64,000 nt of DNA from the NCBI GenBank assembly GCA_016708845.1, contig JADJFB010000004.1, positions 186,001 to 250,000 of the forward strand, given 5' to 3'. Both the position numbers and the translations under genes were made by a program. Every line of letters begins with the position of its first letter. Positions within the stretch are counted from its first letter, which is position 1. The notes beneath the pieces were generated by a model. It did no database searches. It saw nothing but the letters and a program-made list of their open reading frames with translations, and was not told where the DNA came from. This document shows, in pieces, positions 59,801 to 64,000 of this stretch. Source of the DNA: Bacteroidota bacterium (GTDB lineage Bacteria; Bacteroidota; Bacteroidia; B-17B0; Aurantibacillaceae).

Positions 59801-61422
59801 ATCAAATTGTAAATACCGCTACTAATTTATGTTCTGGTGTTTATGCAGTTCAAATTACGGATGGTAATGGTTGTGTCAATACAACGAACGTTGTTATTAA
59901 TAGCTCAAGTGGAATTACAGGAGAAACCATCGTTACAACTGATGTAAGTTGTGATGCAAGTGTGTGTGATGGTGCTGCCAATGTTTCCGCAATAGGCGGG
60001 GTTGCCCCAATAACCTATAATTGGATTCATGATAATTCAACTTCACCAAACATCACTGGATTATGTGCTGGAACTTATTTCTGTAATATGACTGATGTAA
60101 ATGGATGTTCTAGAACAGCAAGTGTTGTTATTGGAGCATTAACCACATTTACTATCTCATCTCAAGTAACTCAATCTTCTTGTTCTTCTTCTACAGGTTC
60201 AATTACTGTAAACGTAGTTGGCGGAACTGGTATTTATACTTATGCATGGCTTCCTGCAGGAAACACACCAACTATAAGTAATTTGGCTCCTGGAACTTAT
60301 ACGCTAACCGTTAGTGATGGTAATTGTTCTAAAACTGAAATATTTACTATTCAATCAATCAATGCGCCAATAATTACATCAACAAAACAAGATATTTCTT
60401 GTAGCGGTTTATGTGATGGAAATATTGCGATTACTATTACAGGAGGAACTCCAACCTATAATACAGTTTGGTCAAATGGAGTAACAACTTCTAGTATCAG
60501 CGCATTATGTGCAGGAGATTATTCTGTAGAAGTTACAGATGCCGCTGGCTGTAAAGCAACTCGTAATTTCTCGTTAGCTACTGTTGCGCCAATTGCATTT
60601 AGTATTCCTGATTTAGATAGTCCTCAATGTCATGATGCTTGCGACGGCTCGTTAACTGCTATTCCTGCAGGTGGTACTATGCCATATACATTTACATGGA
60701 CTCCTAATAATGTGAATACAGCAACAACTAACAGTTTATGTACTGGAAATTATTCTATTACTGTTGCAGATGCTAATGGTTGTTCTACTTCAAATATGTA
60801 TTCATTAATTAATCCTCCAACATTAACGTTAACAGCTACAATTACAGATGCAACTTGTAGTTCAGCTTTAAACGGAGCGATAACGACAACAGTTACTGGC
60901 GGTATTTCCCCATATAGCTACAATTGGATGCCTGGATCTATTGTTACTCCAAATTTAGTAGGTGTGTTAGAAGGAACTTATACTTTAACATTAACGGATA
61001 ATTTTGGTTGTATTATTGATTCAGCTTTAACTATAAATTCAACGCTAGGTGTAGATGCCATTGCGGGTAATGATACCTTATTCTGTCAAAATGGAACATT
61101 ATTATTAGATGGATCTAATTCAACTAGTACTTTTGGAACTAACACTTACGAATGGTTTGTTGTGCCAGCGGTTGCAGCCTTTTCAAATTCAGTTTCAACT
61201 AATGTTTCACCGTCTGTTGGAACCTCTACTTATGTCTTAGTTGCAACTAATGGCGTTTGTATTGATAGTGATACGATTGTAGTTAATTCAAATCCGCTTC
61301 CAAATGTCGATGCTGGACCAGTGATTAGTATTCCTTTATTTGGCTCAGGAACTATTGGAGGTAATCCAACTTGTGCTACAGGCTCGTTCATTCAGTTGGT
61401 TGCCAGTAACGGGATTAGATAA
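47842..61422 (+). CDS. Giant SprB-like repeat adhesin, T9SS substrate
   Basis: 4526 aa in one frame; one extra T near 61390 parts it from its sorting domain (see the next coding entry), true length about 4655 aa. Signal peptide MLRKLLLFIVLVVTGCLNAQ; VTGC also fits a lipobox. Residues 22-250: a domain starting MYWVGGSGYWNDPVHWS found in other Bacteroidota adhesins. From about 250 to 4390 I count about 54 SprB modules of roughly 76 residues, each with a TCNGxCNG-like start, GGTGPYTYSWSP-like core and LCAGTYTVTVTDANGC-like end. The Cys pairs could form disulfides. The last 32 modules form four copies of an eight-module unit. SprB of Flavobacterium moves along the cell surface in gliding; here adhesion or gliding is inferred. 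Confidence 0.95.
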   Translation: MLRKLLLFIVLVVTGCLNAQTMYWVGGSGYWNDPVHWSYMSGGAPANAIPSSNANVIFDNASSVSNFTIHALHSFNFKSITSENTNFKIDVIGSPNVDLTITGAVNLNEYFYFKLNGKINLNPQSATKYQFSHNKFNNDIYLNSQSDVELGVLNTEKTLIISGNFKLKNSSILVDDLILTNSQIDLSNNLIQASNGLAINNSQITNTSTVKSKIICQKNNLPASTLQSLTNISNVSITPISPQACAVPSPTIVFPTCQGVCDGITIFDLSGCSNSPYIIQWINGACPSTLPPAEGAYVGTTYSVNTLCGCSSQYLVLFENSLGEQVAVPVPMVDPPATILNFSFTQPTCNGLCNGQIRAFVLTGAIPLSINWNPPNVTHNNIITRDTLKNACAGTYTVTATNVNGCVNTFTTTLVQPAVLQANGSSSSVTCNAACNGSAAVAPTGGTIPYTYSWTSAASTPSTATTQTIGNLCPGVVTMTVTDSKTCTATFSATITQPPAVTLTINHVDLTCGNVCNGSASVTATGGIGPFTYSWSPSGGTGLQATGLCAGDYTCTVTNNGNCIRTITVSILSPPTLTTAPTQTNLACNAACIGAININPSGGTGAYTYSWVPAAPTTSVITNLCAGAYSYTVTDALGCKSSNTITITQPPATTLTVASTNVTCFGACDGTANATMLGGTGAFSYTWTPGTAPLVGQGTPNVTGLCPATYTARAADANNCVRTQTFVITQPTAITANVTTVSPTCNGVCNGSITASPSGGTGPYTYTLQSSGAPITSGPSANSSFTNLCAGSYTLLITDALNCVRTQIINLTQPNPITLALPFTPINCFNACNSTISTVVGGGTGPYTFTWSPSGTGNSQVNQCAGVHSATVTDVKGCQASTTITITSLPDLTVSIVPTNPNCNSQCTGIATTSVSGGTPNYTINFSNGASGNIINNLCQGTYTATVIDFFGCIKTQTVAITAPQALTLTPTNGTVSCTGSNDGTVSVIVTGGTSGYFYSWSPTAPTQTTAIATGLIAGNYIVTVTDALGCVASTVAAVAQPTVLTASIGNVQPSCNVCIGSATANGIGGTPPYTYSWAPGGQVGATPNNLCVGIQTLTVTDSKNCTTTQTVQINQTVITLITTNGSTLACNGACTGIATANPAGGVAPYSYTWTPAPVAPIQNTQTANGLCAGTHTIMVSDALGCSSTNTVTFTNPPAITLTVNQTNVNCSGLCNGTASATAIGGTGTISYLWSTGAVTSSINGLCAGAYTVTATDANSCSQTQVVTIIENSLLTATFTPSNPSTCTSSDGSITAVIGGGLPTYTLTWSNGSTSNPLSPVGAGSYTLSILDAAGCTQTISTTLSNPTGPTVTAVSNSITCFGACTGSATLTIAGTGPFSVNGSTIAANTTVLSGLCAGITTPIITDANTCVTNQTISIVEPTQLVANGVVTNDPCNASCTASINLTPSGGTLPYSYAWSPAGVGQDPTNLCAGTYTVNITDGNSCVTTNTYLVTEPPALTLSFNKKDVLCNGQCTGGVRAVVGGGSSPYTYTWTPSPPFAGSNIDTLVNICSGIYTVSASDANGCVITGTIDIGQPIALTSTITSINQKCFGQCNGSATITAAGGVAPYSYNYNTTPITPTQTIGGLCIGTYTGGVSDANGCISSNSFVISQPLPIVVTATVSNPTCNAVCNGSVATTVTGGNPNYSYNWIASGGPVPNPTGLCAGSYTVVVTDDSLCTGQALVTLMDPAILLANTSFTNPSCNASCNGVVTANPIGGTGPFSYSWALPAINTNTTVSGLCAGVYTLTLNDVNGCQAVQTVTLTDPPAITINPSLAPATCSVSNGSINATASNGVAPYTYNWLDAILAGQATNTMVTNIPAGSYTVVVTDNVGCSTTSVIALSNADGPTGATITSTNVTCNSQCNGAADISNPLGGTAPYTLSWINPVSASSSISSLCAGTYTAQIADANNCLFFQSVVITEPQTIDDNEIITSAACLGNCNGSIALNPAGGNAGAYTYSWSPAAATATVSNLCPGAYTATITDVQGCTLVANYILPSLTTITSSTFATNNTCFGDCNGTILATNVAGGLPPYSFSWSDPAGQSTSTASNLCNGNYSVTITDANGCRNVMPAIITSPSAITFTPTVTQPNCGLCDGSAIVTPIGGTAGYTFVWTNGQTINSASNLCAGVYGIEVTDANACVTNSNVIINSSSTFTGETIIQQNVSCSGLCDGSVTVTAIGGTAPITYHWLHNASSSQTLNGLCAGTYFCNMIDANGCIRTASVVIGATSNFTITPQITQSSCSVNNGSISVNVVGGTGGPYTYVWIPAAANTPSLTNLAPGNYTLTVSDGNCTQTQVYSINSVNGPIVTATQNDVSCSGLCDGSISLIINGGTPAYTTAWSNGASTPAINGLCVGAYSYTVTDAAGCKAVQSFSLTTGTPIVFSVADIDNPLCNNNCNGVITTIPSGGALPYTYSWIVSTSTTSIANALCSGNYSVTVTDANGCSSQETHTLTGPTSITVTAVLTNANCNGVANGAIDLTVSGGTPGTGYTYSWTPNNVATEDLSSIPAGTYSVQITDANGCVVDTSFVITEPVSIDGQEVISSATCFGNCNGTITLNPTGGVGPYTYSWSPVAPNSATITNLCPGPQTATITDSQGCAFVAVYNIPSLTTITASTFVVNNLCFNDCNGVLTATNIAGGTAPYTINWNDPNFQTGNTAINLCTGSYSAIVTDASGCFSQIPADVSSSSPVTFTPVITQPGCGLCDGSIVVNPSGGIPVYTYSWTNNQTGNTATNLCAGVYGVDITDGNGCVNSTNVVINSLSGFTGETIVTTDVTCGGNCDGTANVTAIGGTGVITYHWIHDNSTSQTASNLCAGVTYLCNMTDENGCTRTASVVIGAVTSLSITPQIVPSSCSSSTGSITVNVTGGTGAYSYTWIPAAPNSPSITNLAPGIYTLTVSDGNCSQTQVYPINSINGPIVSATQSDISCSGLCDGSISLTINGGTPAYTTAWSNGASTPTINGLCVGPYSYTVTDAAGCKAVQSFSLTTGTPIVFSTANVNNPLCNNDCNGAITAIPIGGSLPYSFSWAVSTSTTSAANALCSGNYSVIVTDANGCSVQETYTLTGPTPIAVTAVLTNVNCNGATNGAIDLTVSGGTPGAGYTYSWTPNNVSTEDVSSLPAGTYSVQITDANGCVVDTSFVITEPAPINGQEIIASATCFGNCNGSITLNPIGGVAPYTYSWSPVAPNSATITNLCPGPQTATITDAQGCAVVAVYNIPSLTTITASTLAVNNLCFNDCNGVLTATNIAGGTAPYTINWNDPNFQTGNTAINLCTGSYSAIVTDANGCFSQIPATIGSTGPVTFTPVVTEPGCGLCNGSAIVNPVGGIAPYTYIWSIPSQTTNTATNLCSGVYAVQITDGNGCVNTTSVVINSSSGITGETLVTTDVTCSGNCDGTANIIAVGGVAPISYHWIHDNSTSQTATNLCAGITYLCNMTDANGCTRTASVVIGATTNFTITPQIIPSSCSASTGSITVNVTGGTGIYNYTWIPVAPNSASITNLAPGIYTLTVSDGNCSQTQVYAINSFSAPIITSTTNDISCSGICNGDIALTISGGVPAYNTLWSNGATTPSISALCAGAYSVIVTDAAGCSAVRNFSLSTVTPIVFSTPDVDNPLCNNDCNGAITVIPSGGVLPYTFNWAVATSSTSVANALCAGNYSVTVTDANGCPALETYTLTSPPTITVTAIVANANCNATSTGSINLTVTGGVPGSGYTFSWTPTNATTEDITGLTAGTYSVIITDANGCSVDSSFVITEPTAIIDNSVITSAACFGNCNGSIALTPTGGTGPYTYSWSPTANTGTVTSLCPGPQTATITDAQGCALVFNYNVPSLTTITASTLAVNNVCFNDCNGILTATNIAGGVAPYTIQWNDPIGQIGNTASGLCTGNYSATITDANGCFNPVPATISSISQVTFTPNITQPSCDQCDGSAIVNPVGGTAPYSFLWSNNQIVNTATNLCSGVYAVQITDGNGCVNTTNVVINSSSGITGETIVTTDVSCDASVCDGAANVSAIGGVAPITYNWIHDNSTSPNITGLCAGTYFCNMTDVNGCSRTASVVIGALTTFTISSQVTQSSCSSSTGSITVNVVGGTGIYTYAWLPAGNTPTISNLAPGTYTLTVSDGNCSKTEIFTIQSINAPIITSTKQDISCSGLCDGNIAITITGGTPTYNTVWSNGVTTSSISALCAGDYSVEVTDAAGCKATRNFSLATVAPIAFSIPDLDSPQCHDACDGSLTAIPAGGTMPYTFTWTPNNVNTATTNSLCTGNYSITVADANGCSTSNMYSLINPPTLTLTATITDATCSSALNGAITTTVTGGISPYSYNWMPGSIVTPNLVGVLEGTYTLTLTDNFGCIIDSALTINSTLGVDAIAGNDTLFCQNGTLLLDGSNSTSTFGTNTYEWFVVPAVAAFSNSVSTNVSPSVGTSTYVLVATNGVCIDSDTIVVNSNPLPNVDAGPVISIPLFGSGTIGGNPTCATGSFIQLVASNGIR
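53773..61040 (+). repeat. Four tandem higher-order repeats of about 1830 bp
   Basis: Counted from the first Cys codon of the first module, copies begin at 53773, 55603, 57433 and 59266, so periods are 1830, 1830 and 1833 bp. A second marker (the module starting CFNDCNG) recurs at 54001, 55831, 57661 and 59491, exactly 1830 bp apart. Each unit is 610 codons made of eight distinct SprB modules in the same order. Copies 2 and 3 are the most alike; copy 1 and the end of copy 4 are the most divergent. Confidence 0.9.
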
Positions 61423-61807
61423 TCCATTAGGAACAAACCCAGTATCTGGTACAACCGTTACCACTATTTATACGGTATCAGTTATTGATGTGAACGGTTG
61501 CTTTAATTCTGATACAGTAACAGTTTATGTTTACCCTGAAATTAAAATTCCAAATGGATTCTCTCCAAATGGAGATGGTAAAAACGATGTATGGCAAATT
61601 GATTTTATTGATCAGTTCCCTGATTGTGAAGTGGAAGTATATAATCGTTGGGGAGAACAATTGTTCTACTCTAAAGGATATGCTATACCATTTAACGGAC
61701 AGTACAAAGGAAAAAATTTACCAGTTGGAACGTATTATTATGTTGTGAAGTTGAATCATCCTAATTTCCCAACACCATACACAAGCCCATTAACCATATT
61801 TAGATAA
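61340..61807 (+). CDS. Frameshifted C-terminus of the giant adhesin: type B sorting domain
   Basis: From about 61393 this frame continues the giant protein: SFSWLPVTGLDNPLGTNPVS, an Ig-like strand set ending VYVYPEIKIP, then NGFSPNGDGKNDVWQIDFID…EVYNRWGEQLFYSKGYA and the end SPLTIF-R. That is the gliding motility-associated C-terminal domain (type B CTD) recognised by the T9SS. Removing one T near 61390 restores one reading frame. No plausible start codon or promoter exists for a separate gene, so on its own it would not be made. Confidence 0.85.
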   Translation: MAQELLEVIQLVLQARSFSWLPVTGLDNPLGTNPVSGTTVTTIYTVSVIDVNGCFNSDTVTVYVYPEIKIPNGFSPNGDGKNDVWQIDFIDQFPDCEVEVYNRWGEQLFYSKGYAIPFNGQYKGKNLPVGTYYYVVKLNHPNFPTPYTSPLTIFR

Positions 61808-61810
61808 AAG

Positions 61811-62734
61811 ATGAAGAAATTTTTATACATAACGGTTATCGTGTTGCTTGTAACAAATTTACAAGCCCAACAACTACCTCAATACACGCAGTATATGCTA
61901 AATGATTTGGCAATTAATCCTGCGGTAGCTGGGAAAGATAATTTTGCAGATATGCGTTCTAATAACCGTTACCAATGGGTAGGGATGACAGATGCACCTA
62001 GAACTTATATGTTGACGTTGCATAGTCCTTTAAAAAATCGACACATGGGTTTAGGAACACATATCTATACTGATATTGTTGGGCCAACCAGACGAGTAGG
62101 TATTAGTTTAGCCTATGCATACCATATTAAGATTGCAGAAAAAACGAGGGTATCATTAGGACTGAATGCAGGAATACAACAATGGGGAATTGACGGACAT
62201 AAATTGCATTTACACGATGCAGGTGATGATAATCTATTAACGCAATATCAAACTAGAATTGTTCCTGATTTTGGAGCGGGTATATATGTTCATAATGACA
62301 AATGGTATTTGGGATTTAGTGCGCCTCAATTATATCAAAGTCCTATTAAATTGTATCCAGATGGAGATCATAAAGGAACATTGGTGACTCATTTCATGTT
62401 AAATGGAGCTTACAAATTCGATATCAATGATGATTTTAAAGTAGAACCTTCTTTCTTAGCTAAATATGCAAATCCAGCGCCGATTAAGGTGGATGTTGGA
62501 GCTCGTGTTATTTATCAGGAGCAAGTTTGGTTGGGAGTTGGTTATAGACATAATGATGCGCTTACAGCTTTAGTTGGCTTTATGTATAAAAATTATTTAA
62601 TGATAGGTTACTCTTACGATTTTACAACAACTAATCTTAAAAATTACTCTTCGGGCACACATGAGTTAATGTTAGGTCTCCGCTTTTCAAAACAACAATC
62701 CAAGCATTGGCCTGATGATGTTGAAGTAAAATAA
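61811..62734 (+). CDS. PorP/SprF-family type IX secretion membrane protein
   Basis: 307 aa. Signal peptide ending LQAQ, then LPQYTQYMLNDLAINPAVAG, the signature start of PorP/SprF proteins, and SPLKNRHMGLGTHIYTDIVG. A 14-strand-type outer-membrane barrel. Each type B substrate is usually encoded just before its own PorP/SprF partner, which helps secrete and hold it; here the gap is 3 bp. Ends in a charged extension. Confidence 0.95.
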   Translation: MKKFLYITVIVLLVTNLQAQQLPQYTQYMLNDLAINPAVAGKDNFADMRSNNRYQWVGMTDAPRTYMLTLHSPLKNRHMGLGTHIYTDIVGPTRRVGISLAYAYHIKIAEKTRVSLGLNAGIQQWGIDGHKLHLHDAGDDNLLTQYQTRIVPDFGAGIYVHNDKWYLGFSAPQLYQSPIKLYPDGDHKGTLVTHFMLNGAYKFDINDDFKVEPSFLAKYANPAPIKVDVGARVIYQEQVWLGVGYRHNDALTALVGFMYKNYLMIGYSYDFTTTNLKNYSSGTHELMLGLRFSKQQSKHWPDDVEVK

Positions 62735-62780
62735 CTACCACAATTATTATTAATATCTTATTTTTACAGTTTTTTATACT

Positions 62781-63440
62781 ATGAAATTTCATAAAGAAGG
62801 TTATCCTACATTATTAGTTACCATATTATTTAGTGCTATTATTATTAGTATTGCCAAATTAGCATTTCCTGAATTTGCCATTGCACATTGGTTTGCATAT
62901 GCATTATCAGGATTTTTATTAATTGTGGTGATTCAATTTTTTCGCCACCCAAGTCGTGTGCATACCATTAATGATAATGCTATTATTGCGCCAGCAGACG
63001 GTAAAGTAGTAGTGATTGAAGAAACAGAAGAAGGTGAATATTTTAAAGACAAGCGTATTCAGGTATCTATTTTTATGTCGCCTATTAATGTGCACGTAAA
63101 CCGTTACCCAATTGCTGGTGACGTGACTTATGCAAAATACCATGCGGGTAAATTTATGGTAGCTTCTTTGCCAAAAGCAAGTACTGAGAATGAACGCACG
63201 AGCGTTGTCGTGAAACATCCTAGCAATGGTAAATCTGTTTTATTCAGACAAGTAGCAGGGGCGTTAGCACGTCGTATTGTGATGTATAGCAAAGAAGGCG
63301 ATAAAGCGACGCAGTGCGGAGAAATGGGCTTTATTAAATTTGGTTCTCGAGTAGATTTGTATTTACCATTAGACGCAAAATTGAAAATTAAAATTGGTGA
63401 TGTGGTAACGGGTTCACAAACTGTTATTGCGGAGTTTTAA
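62781..63440 (+). CDS. psd: Phosphatidylserine decarboxylase
   Basis: 219 aa, the short archaeal/Bacteroidota type (Psd-A). Two N-terminal membrane helices; IIAPADGKVVVIEE is the conserved segment, FMSPINVHVNRYPIAGDV holds the catalytic His, and GFIKFGSRVDLYLP contains the Gly-Ser cleavage site that forms the pyruvoyl group. It makes phosphatidylethanolamine at the inner membrane. Confidence 0.93.
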   Translation: MKFHKEGYPTLLVTILFSAIIISIAKLAFPEFAIAHWFAYALSGFLLIVVIQFFRHPSRVHTINDNAIIAPADGKVVVIEETEEGEYFKDKRIQVSIFMSPINVHVNRYPIAGDVTYAKYHAGKFMVASLPKASTENERTSVVVKHPSNGKSVLFRQVAGALARRIVMYSKEGDKATQCGEMGFIKFGSRVDLYLPLDAKLKIKIGDVVTGSQTVIAEF

Positions 63441-64000
63441 ATCAAATTATTCGAAGTGAATTTGAATTTGTGTGGATGTTATTATAATTAGTTTTGTAAT
63501 TTTAATCCATCGCAGAAGTCTTTTCTCAAAATTAAAAATTGTTTAATACAATGTAATTATTCTTACATGGAATTTGACCCTTGATAATCATTGCTATAAT
63601 GTCCAATAAATCACAGAGTTATGTCAAAAGAAATAATTTTTCCTTAGCTGAATTAGGATGAGCATAGAGATGGACCATGGTAGTTTTTTTTAAATCCTAA
63701 CTGTCATAATATTCTCAATTGGAATTAATTAAATCGTACTATAAATTGCATTAACTTCATATAGTTATATTTCCAATCACCAATAATGTTTTTTTTTCAA
63801 AACCACCCAGGATATTGCATTAAATAAGAGAGCGTGCTATAGATTAAAATGGATATTTTAAAAATTATAAAGTAAATACAAGATACTTTTAAACTCCATG
63901 AAAATGCAATAAACTTCTCCACATTAAAATAGTTTGTTAGTTAGAATTAAAATGTAAGACTATTTATTAATAAACATATTGTTTAACTTCCGTAGGAATT
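63441..64000. other. Terminal gap without a gene
   Basis: 560 bp, AT-rich, stops in all frames. No RNA, repeat or terminator stood out apart from short A/T-rich palindromes. Confidence 0.5.

Noticed and set aside
48840..61040. Regular repeats resembling a CRISPR array or satellite
   Set aside because: The repeats are long, translated, and vary as protein modules; there are no short identical repeats with unique spacers and no cas genes.

Overview
The window looks like a chromosome segment of a low-GC member of the Bacteroidota. The signs are promoters of the TTTG-N20-TAnnTTTG type, a type IX secretion (T9SS) gene set with type B sorting domains and a PorP/SprF protein, the GldH lipoprotein, a DUF4834 protein, a type III glutamine synthetase, the ccmBCDEF order, and an SRP RNA of compact form. 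I cannot name a genus.

Layout. 0-4.9 kb: the tail of a small Cys protein, a Met/His-rich lipoprotein and a TonB receptor whose CxxxM and HxM motifs match the copper site of OprC; then, on the minus strand, a Crp/Fnr regulator and a His-rich polytopic membrane protein. 5.2-10.3 kb: an accessory island of unknown small genes, XRE regulators and a broken large serine recombinase that abuts, and reads antisense through, a tRNA-Leu(GAG). 10.4-20.2 kb: outer-membrane protein, DUF4834, PorE-like OmpA protein, glutamine synthetase III, BatA-like protein and dihydroorotase, nearly all split by short frameshifts. 20.2-30.8 kb: mostly intact housekeeping genes (carB, SRP RNA, GT2, MATE, thioesterase, hpt, adk, obg). 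30.8-33.4 kb: a second metal locus (the same Cys protein family, an MbnP-like lipoprotein and an outer-membrane protein). 34-47.7 kb: gldH/ricT, SDR, glutathione peroxidase, a NIDO/PKD T9SS substrate, cytochrome c maturation genes, DUF2520, KdsC-like and NUDIX. 47.8-62.7 kb: a giant SprB-like adhesin followed by its PorP/SprF partner. The end carries a phosphatidylserine decarboxylase.

How it fits together. Three themes recur: copper or metal handling at the envelope (two loci sharing an uncharacterised Cys protein, plus cytochrome c maturation), T9SS surface display (PorE-like anchor, GldH, two type B substrates, PorP/SprF), and core nucleotide and nitrogen metabolism. The most unusual points are an adenylate kinase carrying a long histone-H1-like Lys/Ala tail, a higher-order repeat of 1830 bp (610 codons, eight SprB modules) repeated four times in the giant adhesin, and the paired copper loci.

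Caution on sequence quality. Many genes between 3 and 20 kb, and a few later (31-32.5 kb, 42.8 kb, 61.4 kb), are interrupted by single-base indels, often in homopolymers, or by single in-frame stops. They include glnN and pyrC, and even the tRNA appears to lack bases. I therefore favour uncorrected sequencing error over real decay for most of them, but cannot prove it.
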